In this document: positions 9,134-19,932 of the stretch, one piece after another
Numbering within the stretch: the first letter of the stretch is position 1
Layout of the letters: the number at the start of each line of letters is the position of its first letter
NCBI RefSeq assembly: GCF_004886325.1
Contig: NZ_QXFN01000004.1
Span: 1-64,000 of the forward strand
Length of the DNA: 64,000 nucleotides
Source: Cellulomonas telluris
GTDB lineage: Bacteria > Actinomycetota > Actinomycetes > Actinomycetales > Cellulomonadaceae
Direction: 5' to 3'
Notes under the pieces: model-generated
What the model saw: the letters and a program-made list of their open reading frames with translations, nothing else
The model's database searches: none
What the model was told of the DNA's origin: nothing
Program-made: the position numbers and the translations under genes

Positions 9134-10047
9134 GCCACCGCTCCGGGTTCGCGTGCCTCGTCGGACGCCCGAACGCCGGCAAGTCCACGCTCACCAACGC
9201 GCTCGTCGGCCAGAAGGTCGCGATCACCTCGGGTCGCCCGCAGACGACGCGCCACGTCGTGCGCGGGATCGTGCACCGCGAGGACGCGCAGCTCGTGCTC
9301 GTCGACACCCCCGGCCTGCACCGTCCGCGCACGCTGCTCGGCGAGCGGCTCAACGACCTCGTGCGCGACACGCTCACGGAGGTCGACGTCGTGGGCTTCT
9401 GCCTCCCGGCGGACCAGAAGATCGGGCCGGGCGACCGCTACATCGCCGAGCAGCTCGCGCACCTGGCCCCCGAGGGACGTCCGGGCACACCAGTCGTCGC
9501 CGTCGTCACGAAGACGGACCTGGTGCCGCGGGCACGGCTCGCCGAGCACCTGATCGCCGTCGACCAGCTCGGGGAGTGGGCCGACATCGTCCCGGTCTCC
9601 GCGCAGGGCGGGTACCAGGTCGACGTCCTCACCGACGTGCTCGTCTCGCACCTGCCCGAGGGACCCGCGCTCTACCCCGAGGGCGAGCTGACGGACGAGC
9701 CCGAGCAGGTCATGGTGGCCGAGCTCGTGCGCGAGGCGGCGCTCGAGGGCGTGCGCGACGAGCTGCCGCACTCGCTCGCCGTCGTCGTCGAGGAGATCGT
9801 GCCCCGCGAGCGGCCGGCCGCGGACGGCGCGCCGATGCTGGACGTGCGCGTGCACCTGTTCGTCGAGCGGGACAGCCAGAAGGCCATCGTCATCGGCCGC
9901 GGCGGCGCCCGCCTGCGGGACGTGGGCACGCGGGCGCGGGGGCAGATCGAGGCGCTGCTCGGTGCGCGCGTGTTCCTCGACCTGCACGTGAAGGTCGCGA
10001 AGGACTGGCAGCGGGACCCCAAGCAGCTCGGTCGGCTGGGCTTCTGA
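9130..10047 (+). CDS. era: GTPase Era
   Basis: 305 aa, the family's normal size. G1 GRPNAGKST lies at residues 12-20, followed by effector-loop PQTTRH, DTPGLH (G3) and TKTD (G4), and a C-terminal KH domain with the AIVIGRGGARLRDVG motif. Era binds the 3' end of 16S rRNA and guides 30S assembly. It closes the overlapping rRNA-maturation block; the next gene begins only 2 nt later but is functionally unrelated. Confidence 0.98.
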   Translation: MSHRSGFACLVGRPNAGKSTLTNALVGQKVAITSGRPQTTRHVVRGIVHREDAQLVLVDTPGLHRPRTLLGERLNDLVRDTLTEVDVVGFCLPADQKIGPGDRYIAEQLAHLAPEGRPGTPVVAVVTKTDLVPRARLAEHLIAVDQLGEWADIVPVSAQGGYQVDVLTDVLVSHLPEGPALYPEGELTDEPEQVMVAELVREAALEGVRDELPHSLAVVVEEIVPRERPAADGAPMLDVRVHLFVERDSQKAIVIGRGGARLRDVGTRARGQIEALLGARVFLDLHVKVAKDWQRDPKQLGRLGF

Positions 10048-10048
10048 G

Positions 10049-11716
10049 GTGGGTGCGGGGGACACCGGCGCCTGGCGCCGGGTGACGCGCGGGCTCGCCG
10101 CGTCCGTGGCGCGCACGAGCCGCCTGTCCTCGGCCTACCGGCTGGTGGCCAGCGTCGCGCTGGTCAGCGTCCTGCTGGCGGTCGTCGGCGCCGCGCTCGG
10201 GCCCGGCTGGTCGCCCGCGGCCATGACCGAGGCGATCCGGGTCGAGAGCACCAGCACCGCGATCACCGGTGCACCCGAGCCGCGCCGGTACGAGGTGCGG
10301 ACCGAGGTGCTCGACGTGCCCCTCGACGGGGCCACCGTGCAGGCGCGGCTCAGCCTGCCGGTCGGGGTGGAGGAGCCCGTGCCCGGCGTGGTGTTCGTCC
10401 ACGGGGCGGGCACGGGACGGTTCGAGCAGGCGTTCCTCGCCCAGGCGCACGCGCTCGCGGAGTCGGGCGTCGCGGCGCTCGTGCCCGACAAGCGCCTGGA
10501 CACCTACACGACCCGGCACCGCGACTACGTGGCGATGGCGGGGGACTACGCGCGGTCCGTCGCGGCGCTGCGCGAGCGGCCCGAGGTGGACGCCGAGCGG
10601 GTGGGCGTGTACGCCGAGAGCGAGGGCGGCTGGATCGCACCCGTCATGGCGGTCGACGACCCGCGGCTGGCGTTCCTCGTGCTCGTGTCGGCCCCGGTCG
10701 TGCCGCCCCGCGAGCAGGCCGCGTTCGCGACCGACGCCTACCTGCGCAACACCCAGGTCCCGCACGGCGTCTTCCGCGCGATCCCGCGCGCCGTCGGCAT
10801 GTCGATGCCCGGCGGCGGGTTCGAGTACGTCGACTTCGACGTCCAGCCGTACCAGCAGCGGATGCAGCAGCCCGTGCTGGTCGTCTACGGCACGGGCGAC
10901 GCCTCGATGCCGATCGTGCAGGGGGCGCTGCAGGTCCGCGCCGACGCCGCGGTGGCCGGCAACGACAGCATCACGGTGCGCTACTACGACGGCGCGAACC
11001 ACGGCATCCGTGTCGGCGGGGAGGTGGTCCCGGCGTTCCTCGAGGACCTCTCCGGCTGGATCCTCGGCCTGCCGGCGACCGCCGACGCCGCCCCCCGCAC
11101 GGCGGGCGCCCAGCCCACGCAGCCCTACGTGGCGGCGCCGGTGCCGGAGCCGGGGTGGTTGCGCGACGGCACGGTGATGATCGCGCTCGTCGTCGTCGCG
11201 CTGGCCGCGCTCGTCCTGGCCGGGCTCGCCGTCGCCGCGTCGCGCGGTGCGCACGGGGTCGTCGCGCTCGTGCGCCGGGGCACCGGCAGGACGTCCCGTC
11301 CCCACGAGGCCGCCGCGCAGGGCGACCCGGGCGCCGCGCCGGCCGGTGCCGAGGTCGCCGAGGCGCGGCACCGCTACGCCCCGGGGGTCGCGCTGCGGCT
11401 GGGGGTGCTCGCGGCCGCGACGACGCTGACCGTCGTGGCGCTGGTCTGGTACCTGCTGTCCGTCGCACGGCTCGCCCTCGACTACGAGCGGAACGCGTGG
11501 GTCGTGCAGGGCGGGTGGCTCGTGGTGCGCCTGCTGGGTGTCGCGGCCGTCGTGGCGGCGGTGATCCTCGCGCGCCGGGCGACCGCGGCCCGCGAGGCGC
11601 AGGTGCCGGTCGCACCCGGTGTGGTGCGCTCGGTCGCGCTCTGGACGGTGCTCGCCGGCTGCCTCGTGCTGCTGGTCGTGCTGGCCTACTGGGGCGTCTT
11701 CCAGCTCGGGATCTGA
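10049..11716 (+). CDS. membrane-anchored alpha/beta hydrolase
   Basis: 555 aa. A membrane anchor at about residues 31-52 is followed by an alpha/beta hydrolase domain (about 80-350). The nucleophile elbow is GVYAESEGG with Ser191, an A-E-S-E-G variant of GxSxG; the oxyanion region is FVHGAG and a late GANHG supplies the likely His. About four more membrane helices follow (around 375-395, 448-470, 490-510, 530-552). The catalytic domain probably faces outside. The fused C-terminal membrane domain is unusual; substrate unknown. GTG 10049 starts 2 nt after era, suggesting read-through expression. Confidence 0.78.
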   Translation: MGAGDTGAWRRVTRGLAASVARTSRLSSAYRLVASVALVSVLLAVVGAALGPGWSPAAMTEAIRVESTSTAITGAPEPRRYEVRTEVLDVPLDGATVQARLSLPVGVEEPVPGVVFVHGAGTGRFEQAFLAQAHALAESGVAALVPDKRLDTYTTRHRDYVAMAGDYARSVAALRERPEVDAERVGVYAESEGGWIAPVMAVDDPRLAFLVLVSAPVVPPREQAAFATDAYLRNTQVPHGVFRAIPRAVGMSMPGGGFEYVDFDVQPYQQRMQQPVLVVYGTGDASMPIVQGALQVRADAAVAGNDSITVRYYDGANHGIRVGGEVVPAFLEDLSGWILGLPATADAAPRTAGAQPTQPYVAAPVPEPGWLRDGTVMIALVVVALAALVLAGLAVAASRGAHGVVALVRRGTGRTSRPHEAAAQGDPGAAPAGAEVAEARHRYAPGVALRLGVLAAATTLTVVALVWYLLSVARLALDYERNAWVVQGGWLVVRLLGVAAVVAAVILARRATAAREAQVPVAPGVVRSVALWTVLAGCLVLLVVLAYWGVFQLGI

Positions 11717-11801
11717 CACCGACGCCGGTGTCGGTGCGGCGCAGGGCCTCAGGTACGGCACGATGTGCGCCGATAGGACGACAGGCGGGGAGGGTGGTGC
11801 T

Positions 11802-12701
11802 GTGCGCACGGCGTGGGGATCGGCCACGGACCGCGGCCGCGTCCGCGAGGTCAACGAGGACGCGCTCCTGGCGTACCCGCCCGTCTTCCTCGTGGCCGAC
11901 GGCATGGGCGGGCACGACGCGGGCGACCTCGCGAGCCGGATCGCGGTCGAGGAGTTCGCCCAGCTCGCGGGACGCAGCAGCGCCGGCCCCGACGACGTGC
12001 ACGCGTGCTTCGCGCGGACGTCCGCCCGGATCCGCGACGAGTTCACGGGTGGCCGGCAGGGCGGCACGACCGTCGCCGGCGCCGCCGTCGCCGAGCACGA
12101 CGGCGGGTCGTACTGGCTCGTGTTCAACGTGGGCGACTCCCGCGTGTACCGGTGGGCCGACGACGCCCTCGCGCAGGTGAGCGTGGACCACTCGGTGGTC
12201 CAGGAGCTCCTCGAGTCGGGTGAGATCGACCCCACGCAGGTGCCGCGCCACCCCGAGCGCCACGTGCTCACCCGGGCCCTCGGCACGGGGGAGCCCCCGG
12301 AGCCCGACTACTGGCTGCTCCCGGCCGGGCCCCAGGACCGGCTCCTCATCTGCACGGACGGTCTCACCCGCGAGCTCGACGACGCGGCGATCGCGTCGGT
12401 GCTGGCCGCTGTCGCCGACCCGCAGGAGGCCGCGGCGCGCCTCGTGCAGGACGCGCTCGCGCACGGCGGCCGCGACAACGTCAGCGCCGTCGTCGTCGAC
12501 GTGGCCGCCACGGTCACCGCCGCGGACGACGTCCAGGCCACCGCGCCCCGTCCCGCACCCGACGCCGAGCCGTTCCTCTGGGACGAGATGCTCAACGGTG
12601 CGACGCTCCCGCGCGCCCCCCGCCTTCCCGCCGCGACGCCCGACGACCGGCCCGCCGCGCCGCCCAGCACCGCCCACCACGTCCAGGAGGACCGGCCATG
12701 A
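11802..12701 (+). CDS. PP2C-family protein Ser/Thr phosphatase
   Basis: 299 aa. All the PPM metal-site motifs are present in order: REVNEDALL, FLVADGMGGHDAGD, GGTTVAGA, NVGDSRVYR, LLICTDGLT and GRDNVSAVVV, ending at about residue 235. A Pro/Ala-rich tail of about 65 residues has no fold signal. It should dephosphorylate Ser/Thr-phosphorylated proteins in the cytoplasm. GTG 11802 has GGGGAGGG 7 nt upstream. The stop overlaps the following FHA gene by 4 nt, which points to a shared phospho-dependent pathway; no kinase gene lies in the window. Confidence 0.92.
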   Translation: MRTAWGSATDRGRVREVNEDALLAYPPVFLVADGMGGHDAGDLASRIAVEEFAQLAGRSSAGPDDVHACFARTSARIRDEFTGGRQGGTTVAGAAVAEHDGGSYWLVFNVGDSRVYRWADDALAQVSVDHSVVQELLESGEIDPTQVPRHPERHVLTRALGTGEPPEPDYWLLPAGPQDRLLICTDGLTRELDDAAIASVLAAVADPQEAAARLVQDALAHGGRDNVSAVVVDVAATVTAADDVQATAPRPAPDAEPFLWDEMLNGATLPRAPRLPAATPDDRPAAPPSTAHHVQEDRP

Positions 12702-14194
12702 ACGACGCCACGCGCGCGCACGAGTACGTCGAGGGGGAGTGGACCGCCGTCGCCGCGGACGGGCTCCTCGCGCTCGTCGCACCCGCGGCCCGGCCCGAGG
12801 TCGCCGGCGGCCTGTGGGACGTCGGCCTCGCCGGTGGGGACGTGCTCTCCGCGCTCGGCGTGCTCGCCGCCGCCGGCTTCGCCGAGCTGCCGCAGTTCGC
12901 GATCGTGACGACGCCCGGCGACGGCGCGCTCCGTGCCGTCCTGCGCGGGCCGGTCGAGCTGCGCGTCCGCACGGGGGACGGGGAGCAGGTGCTGGCCGCT
13001 CGGGAGGACGCCGTGTGGACGGAGCACCGCGCCGAGGGCGTCCTCGAGCTCGAGCTGCGTGTCGCGGGAGCGGTCGCGGACGCCCCGGCCTGGCCGCTCG
13101 TCGCCGGGGTGGTGCGTGCCGCGGTCCTGCGTCGCACCGCCGGCGCCGGCCGCACCGAGCGGTCGACCGTGGCGTCGGGAGCCGCCCGTGAGCCCGGGAC
13201 GGGCGAGGGCGACGCCGAGGAGCCCTCCGGGGCGGCGAGCGGCGGCGCTGCGCACGTCGTCGTCGGGGCGGGCCCGGCGGCGGTCGAGGACGTGACCTTC
13301 TGGCCCGGGCCCGGCTCCACGCCTGCCGCTCCCGACGGGACGGGCGGGCAGGAGCCGACCGCGGACGAGCAGGCGAGCGTGCGGTCCCGCACGACGGCGG
13401 CGCCCGCCGTCCCGGCCGCGCCGGTGCCCCCGGCGCCGACCTCGCTGCCCCTGGACGGTCCGGCGCCCGCCGGCGGGTCGAGCGAGCACGCGCCGGCGGA
13501 CCGGCTCGCCGACCCCCTCGGCGCGCCGCTAGCGGGCTCCCCGGACGAGCACGACGACGTGCAGGACACGGTCCTGCAGGACGGCTGGTGGCAGTCCGCC
13601 CCCGCACCGGAGGTCATCGGCGCGCCGCCGACCGGCGCGGCTCCCGTCGCGGGTGCAGCGGCCACGGCCACCACGACCGGCCACCCGTGGGGCCCGCCGG
13701 CCCCGCCGGCCGGCGCTCCCGTCGAGGTCTCGGACGACGACCACGACGGCATGACGATCCTGTCGAGCGACCTCGCCCGCCTGCGCGACCGGCTGCCGGC
13801 GTGGACGCACGACGCCGTGCCCGGTCCCTTCCCCGCGCCCGAGCCGGCGCCGCTGCCCGCACGGATCGTGCTCTCGACCGGTCTCGTGGTCGACCTCGAC
13901 CGGGCGGTCCTGCTGGGTCGCGCGCCGCAGGTCTCGCGGGTCACCAACCGCGAGCTGCCGCGCCTCGTGACGGTGCCGAGCCCGAACCAGGACATCTCCC
14001 GCACGCACGCGGAGGTGCGTCTGGAGGGCGACCACGTCGTCGTGACGGACCTCGACTCGACGAACGGCGTCCACGTCTCGCGTCCGGGCGAGGGCGTGCG
14101 GCGTCTGCAGGCGGGCGAGCCGAGCGTGGTCGGCACCGACGAGGTCGTCGACCTCGGCGACGGCGTGACGTTCACCGTGGAGCGGTCGGCGTGA
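12698..14194 (+). CDS. FHA-domain protein with long disordered linker
   Basis: 498 aa. The N-terminal ~145 residues form a folded-looking domain of unknown type. A Pro/Ala/Asp/Glu-rich linker (about 150-385) leads to a C-terminal FHA domain with LLGRAP, DISRTHAEV and DLDSTNGVHV, the Gly-Arg / Ser-x-x-His / Asn-Gly pattern that binds phosphothreonine. It is translationally coupled to the PP2C gene (4-nt overlap). The likely role is to recognise phosphorylated partners whose state the phosphatase resets; the partners are unknown. Confidence 0.85.
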   Translation: MNDATRAHEYVEGEWTAVAADGLLALVAPAARPEVAGGLWDVGLAGGDVLSALGVLAAAGFAELPQFAIVTTPGDGALRAVLRGPVELRVRTGDGEQVLAAREDAVWTEHRAEGVLELELRVAGAVADAPAWPLVAGVVRAAVLRRTAGAGRTERSTVASGAAREPGTGEGDAEEPSGAASGGAAHVVVGAGPAAVEDVTFWPGPGSTPAAPDGTGGQEPTADEQASVRSRTTAAPAVPAAPVPPAPTSLPLDGPAPAGGSSEHAPADRLADPLGAPLAGSPDEHDDVQDTVLQDGWWQSAPAPEVIGAPPTGAAPVAGAAATATTTGHPWGPPAPPAGAPVEVSDDDHDGMTILSSDLARLRDRLPAWTHDAVPGPFPAPEPAPLPARIVLSTGLVVDLDRAVLLGRAPQVSRVTNRELPRLVTVPSPNQDISRTHAEVRLEGDHVVVTDLDSTNGVHVSRPGEGVRRLQAGEPSVVGTDEVVDLGDGVTFTVERSA

Positions 14195-14225
14195 GCACCG
14201 CGGTCAGCGCGTGGGGGGCACTGCC

Positions 14226-15584
14226 GTGACGCACCGTGCCCCCGTGCCGGTCACGGGTCTCGAGGTCACCGACACGCCCGCGAGCCTCGGACGCCGGTTC
14301 CTCGCGGCGGCCGTCGACCAGCTGCTCGTCGGCCTGCTCGCCGCACCCTTCACGGTCGAGGTCCTGCGCCGCGCGCTCGCGACCGCGAGGGCCGACGACC
14401 CGGCGGCCGTGGTGGTCTCGCCCGTCGGTGCCGCCGCCCTCGTGGGCCTCGCCGTCGCAGGCGCGGTCTCGGTGGTCCAGTGGGTGCTGCACGGGCGCTA
14501 CGGCTGGACCCTGGGCCGTCGTCTGCTGGGCGTCCGGACCGTCGACGTCCACAGCCGCCGCCCGATCGGGGTGCTGCGCGTGCTGCTGCGCGGTCTGGTC
14601 GTCGCGGCGGGTGCGCTCGCGTGCCTCGTGGGGCAGGTCGCGGTGCTCGTCTCTCCCGTCCTCGACCGCACGGGCCGCAACCGGGGGTGGCACGACCGGG
14701 CCGTCGACGCCGAGGTGCTGCGCGCGCAGCCCGGTGCCGGTGGTCCCGGACGGCCGCGCGCCGGGACCCGGTCGCCCGCCGTGGGCGGCACCCCGGGAGG
14801 CGCGCCGGTCCCCGGCCTCACCGGCACGCCCGGCTGGGCGGCGCTGGCGGAGCCCGGCACGACGCCGACGGACGCGCCCACGTCGGGACCCGGCGCGGCC
14901 GTGCAGGGCGCCGTGCCCGCCACGCGCCCCGCGGGACCGCCCGCCGAGCGGGCGTCGTCGGCGCCGCGCCCGACCGTGCCCACGACCACGGGCGGCCTGG
15001 TCCTCGCTCCCGTCGACCCGCCGCGCGCCGCGCCCGACCTCGACACGCGGGCGCTGCCGCTCGTCCGCGCGGCGGCGGCGGCGCGCGCCGCGGAGACCGT
15101 CGAGGAGCCCCCGGGCCTGGCCCCCGAGCTCGAGCTGACGCGCCCCGCGCCGCCCCGGCCCGACGTCGTGCCCGAGCCGCGGCGCGGCGGCGCGCGGGGG
15201 CTGCGGGTCGCGCTGGACGACGGCAGGACCCTGACCGTCGAGCGGGTCGCCCTCCTCGGGCGCAACCCGTCGCCCGGCCCGGGCGTCCAGGTGGTGCGCG
15301 TGACGGACCCCGAGCGCTCGGTCTCCAAGACGCACCTGGAGCTGGCCGCGGACGCCCGGGGCGCGTGGGTGACCGATCGCGGGTCGACGAACGGCACGGT
15401 GGTGACCCTTCCGGACGGGGCCCAGGTCGTCTGCCGGGTCGACCACCCGGTCCGGTTGCGCCCCGGCTGCGTCGTGGCGTTCGGCGACCGCTCCCTGCGG
15501 GTCGTGGCGACCCCCGGGTCGTCGGTGGCGGACGTGCTGCGCGCGGAGGGCGCGCACCGCGCGGAGGGTGCGCCCCCGGCCTAG
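14226..15584 (+). CDS. RDD-family membrane protein with C-terminal FHA domain
   Basis: 452 aa. An RDD domain (about residues 14-165) opens with SLGRRFLAAAVDQLLVGLL and contains GWTLGRRLLGVRTVD and a late NRGWHDRAVDAEVL. A Pro/Ala-rich linker follows, then an FHA domain (about 325-430) with LLGRNP, SVSKTHLEL and DRGSTNGTVV. It would present a phosphothreonine-binding module at the membrane. GTG 14226 is preferred because a G run (14212-14217) sits 8 nt upstream; the in-frame GTG at 14211 is the alternative. Confidence 0.85.
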   Translation: MTHRAPVPVTGLEVTDTPASLGRRFLAAAVDQLLVGLLAAPFTVEVLRRALATARADDPAAVVVSPVGAAALVGLAVAGAVSVVQWVLHGRYGWTLGRRLLGVRTVDVHSRRPIGVLRVLLRGLVVAAGALACLVGQVAVLVSPVLDRTGRNRGWHDRAVDAEVLRAQPGAGGPGRPRAGTRSPAVGGTPGGAPVPGLTGTPGWAALAEPGTTPTDAPTSGPGAAVQGAVPATRPAGPPAERASSAPRPTVPTTTGGLVLAPVDPPRAAPDLDTRALPLVRAAAAARAAETVEEPPGLAPELELTRPAPPRPDVVPEPRRGGARGLRVALDDGRTLTVERVALLGRNPSPGPGVQVVRVTDPERSVSKTHLELAADARGAWVTDRGSTNGTVVTLPDGAQVVCRVDHPVRLRPGCVVAFGDRSLRVVATPGSSVADVLRAEGAHRAEGAPPA

Positions 15585-15587
15585 AGT
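15582..15587 (+). promoter_or_regulatory. -10 box, possible leaderless promoter
   Basis: TAGAGT ends 6 nt before ATG 15594 and overlaps the stop codon of the RDD-FHA gene. It could give the beta-propeller gene its own leaderless transcript. Confidence 0.5.
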
Positions 15588-15593
15588 CGGCTC

Positions 15594-17054
15594 ATGACGG
15601 GCCCGCGCCCGGCTGCACGGATGCAGCCGGTCGTCCTGATCGACGCCGACGCCGACGACGAGGACGCGCCGGGATCGGCCGGTGCGTCCCGCCCGGTGAG
15701 CGAGAGGCGGGGCCCCCGGTGGTCCGGCGCCCGCCCCGGGTGGCGGGGCTGGTGGCCCGCCGCGGTCGCCGTGGCCTTGCTCGTCGGGGGTGCGGCCGTC
15801 GCGACGCACGTCGCGGCCAGGACGTCCGAGGCGCGGGCCGACGCGATCGCCGCGGTGCCCGGGTTCGTCCGGCCGCTGGACGGCCCGCCCGTGGAGCTCT
15901 GGCGGGCGCCCGCCGGGGGGCGCGGCGGGGTCGTGTCCGCCGGCGGCCTGCTGGTGACCGTCGTCGAGACGGCCGAGTCCTGGCGGGTGCAGGGCCACGA
16001 GCCGCGCAGCGGTGACGTCGTCTGGGGCGTCGAGGCGACGGCGCGCAGCCGCGGCCCGGGGCTGGACCCGGTCGTGGTGACGTGTCCGCCCGGGCCCACG
16101 GGCAGCGACGTCGTCCTCTGCCGCTGGACCGCGTCCCGCCCCGTCGCTGGGCGTGGGGAGGGCCCGATGCCTCCCACCGAGGTGCTCGCGCTCGATGCGC
16201 GGGACGGCACCCGGCTCGGCGCGTGGGACGTCACCGACGCCGTCGTCGGCCTGCGCCGCGTCGAGGACGACGTCGTGCTGGCCGCCGTCGACGCGGACGG
16301 GCGCGTGCGCGTGGAGCGGCGCGCGGGCACGGACGGCACCGTGCGCTGGTCGCACCGCGCCCCGGAGGCCCTGACGCTGCGCAGCGGCAGCCGTGCGGTG
16401 CCGTCGCTGACGGTGGCGGGGGAGGTGGTGGTGCTGGCCGGTCCGGTCGTGGCGGTGCTCGCCGCGGACTCGGGCGAGGTGGTGTCGCAGGGGGAGCGGG
16501 GCCGCCGGCTGGTGGTCGGGCCGTTGTCCGGCGGGCGGTTCGCGACGTGGGCGACCGGGACGGGCGCGTTCCTGCACACCGCGGACGGCCGCCCGGTCGC
16601 GCGCGTCCCCGGCGTGCCGGTCCGCCTCGCCGCCGACGACGGGTCCCTGGACGTCCTGCTCAGCGACGCCGGCAGCCGCGTGCTGGCCCTGGACCGCGAC
16701 GGCGCGCCCGTGTGGCGGCTCGTAACGGTGCAGAGCCCCGCGGCGGTCGTCGACGGCGCCGTCCTGCTGTGGGGCGAGGAGGGGGTGTCGGTGGCCGACG
16801 GCGCCGACGGCCGCCTGCTGTGGGAGCAGCGGCTGCCGGAGGGCGTGCCCTTCGCCCCCGTCACGGACGGGCGGCTGGTGCTGGCCGCCGAGCCGGACGG
16901 GCTGGGCGGCCGGGCGCTCGTCGCGCGGGGGCTGCGGGACGGGGTCCGCGTGTGGTCGGTGCCCCTGCCCGAGGCGACCGCGCGGCTGGAGGGCGTCGGC
17001 GGGGCGCTCGTGGCCCGCAGCGACCGCGAGTCGGTGGTGCTCGGACCGCCGTGA
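15594..17054 (+). CDS. membrane-anchored PQQ-like beta-propeller protein
   Basis: 486 aa. An acidic cytoplasmic stretch (DADADDEDAPG) precedes one membrane helix (about residues 53-75). The rest is a repeating beta pattern with blade motifs such as GDVVWGVEA, DGAPVWRL and DGRLLWEQRLPEG, as in PQQ-like/WD-type propellers. No PQQ ligands can be claimed. The domain should lie outside the membrane. It comes 9 nt after the RDD-FHA gene, so it may be the extracytoplasmic sensor or partner of the phospho-signalling module; that is inference. Confidence 0.75.
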   Translation: MTGPRPAARMQPVVLIDADADDEDAPGSAGASRPVSERRGPRWSGARPGWRGWWPAAVAVALLVGGAAVATHVAARTSEARADAIAAVPGFVRPLDGPPVELWRAPAGGRGGVVSAGGLLVTVVETAESWRVQGHEPRSGDVVWGVEATARSRGPGLDPVVVTCPPGPTGSDVVLCRWTASRPVAGRGEGPMPPTEVLALDARDGTRLGAWDVTDAVVGLRRVEDDVVLAAVDADGRVRVERRAGTDGTVRWSHRAPEALTLRSGSRAVPSLTVAGEVVVLAGPVVAVLAADSGEVVSQGERGRRLVVGPLSGGRFATWATGTGAFLHTADGRPVARVPGVPVRLAADDGSLDVLLSDAGSRVLALDRDGAPVWRLVTVQSPAAVVDGAVLLWGEEGVSVADGADGRLLWEQRLPEGVPFAPVTDGRLVLAAEPDGLGGRALVARGLRDGVRVWSVPLPEATARLEGVGGALVARSDRESVVLGPP

Positions 17055-17113
17055 CCGGGGCGCGCGACCCCTGGGGGGCGGGCGCCGAGGACCGGCGGCG
17101 TGCGCCCGCGTGG

Positions 17114-17144
17114 TTGCGGTGCCCGGCCGCGGCGGGGGTATGGT
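17114..17144 (+). promoter_or_regulatory. promoter of the leuA leader
   Basis: TTGCGG (17114-17119), 19-nt spacer, TATGGT (17139-17144). The -10 box ends 6 nt before the GTG of the leader peptide, so the leader mRNA is probably leaderless. Confidence 0.65.
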
Positions 17145-17150
17145 CTGTCC

Positions 17151-17179
17151 GTGGCGTCCCGCACCCTCCTTCTTCGCCG

Positions 17180-17198
<19 letters not shown>
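17151..17198 (+). CDS. leuL: leuA leader peptide
   Basis: A 15-residue peptide (VASRTLLLRRRDEAL) with three consecutive Leu codons, CTC CTT CTT, at positions 6-8, a fourth Leu codon just before the TAG stop, and a run of three Arg codons. Short leucine-rich leader peptides ahead of leuA are known in Streptomyces and Corynebacterium. Ribosome stalling on the Leu codons when Leu-tRNA is scarce would expose or sequester the following stem. It is too short for ordinary gene finders. The call rests on position, promoter and codon content together. Confidence 0.85.
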
Positions 17199-19037
<1,839 letters not shown>

Positions 19038-19146
19038 CGCGGCACCGCCGCGTCCCACCGGCTCCGCCGCCGCACCGCAGGTGACCCCTGCCCGCGCCCG
19101 GCGGGTGCCGGGGCCGGACGACCTCCGTGCCCCGGTGTGACACGCC

Positions 19147-19184
19147 GTGCCGCCGGCACCCGCACGCCCGGGTGTCGGCGGCAC
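19147..19184 (+). terminator. leuA terminator hairpin
   Basis: A 15-bp stem (19147-19161 with 19170-19184, one G-U pair) and an 8-nt loop, 109 nt after the leuA stop. It ends 4 nt before the recO -10 box and separates the two units. Confidence 0.75.
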
Positions 19185-19188
19185 GGGG

Positions 19189-19194
19189 CAGAAT
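19189..19194 (+). promoter_or_regulatory. -10 box, leaderless promoter of recO-uppS
   Basis: CAGAAT, 6 nt before GTG 19201. It lies just past the leuA terminator hairpin. Confidence 0.5.
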
Positions 19195-19200
19195 GGCCCG

Positions 19201-19932
19201 GTGAGCCTCTACCGCGACGAGGCGATCGTGCTGCGCACCCACAAGCTGGGGGAGGCCGACCGCATCGTCACCCTCCTGAGCCGTGAGCACGGCAAGGTCC
19301 GCGCCGTCGGCAAGGGCGTGCGGCGCACGACGTCCCGGTTCGGGTCGCGGCTCGAGCCGTTCATGCACGTCGACGTGCAGCTCAGCACGGGGCGCAACCT
19401 CGACGTCGTCACGCAGGCCGAGACGCTCGGCCCGTACGGGCGGCGCATCGGCGAGGACTACACGCTGTACACGGCGGGGACGGTCATGCTGGAGACGGCG
19501 GACCGCCTCGTGGAGGCCGAGCGCGAGCCCGCGGTGCAGCAGTACTGGCTGCTCGTCGGTGCGGTGCGCGCCCTGGCGACGCGTGAGCACGCGCCCGGGC
19601 TCGTCCTCGACTCCTACCTGCTGCGCGCCCTCGCGATCGCCGGCTGGGCGCCGAGCTTCACGGACTGCGCCCGGTGCGGGGCACCCGGCCCGCACCACGC
19701 GTTCGCGGTGGCGGTCGGCGGCGCCGTCTGCGGGGCGTGCCGTCCGCCCGGTGCGGCCGCGCCGGCCCCGGACACGTTCGCGCTGCTCGCGGCGCTGCTG
19801 TCTGGTGACTGGGCGGTGGCCGACGCGAGCGCCGAGCGGCACCGCGCCGAGGGCAACGGCCTGGTGGCCGCGTTCTGCCAGTTCCACCTCGAGCGCCGGC
19901 TGCGCTCGCTGCCGATGGTCGAGAGGGTCTGA
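19201..19932 (+). CDS. recO: DNA repair protein RecO
   Basis: 243 aa. An N-terminal OB fold ([18 protein letters not shown]) leads to an alpha-helical domain with a zinc site: CARCG at about residue 157 and CGACR at about 178. RecO loads RecA on SSB-coated gaps with RecR. GTG 19201 gives the standard [12 protein letters not shown]-type N-terminus. The stop overlaps the uppS start by one base (TGATG), the common recO-uppS order of actinobacteria. Confidence 0.96.
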   Translation: MSLYRDEAIVLRTHKLGEADRIVTLLSREHGKVRAVGKGVRRTTSRFGSRLEPFMHVDVQLSTGRNLDVVTQAETLGPYGRRIGEDYTLYTAGTVMLETADRLVEAEREPAVQQYWLLVGAVRALATREHAPGLVLDSYLLRALAIAGWAPSFTDCARCGAPGPHHAFAVAVGGAVCGACRPPGAAAPAPDTFALLAALLSGDWAVADASAERHRAEGNGLVAAFCQFHLERRLRSLPMVERV

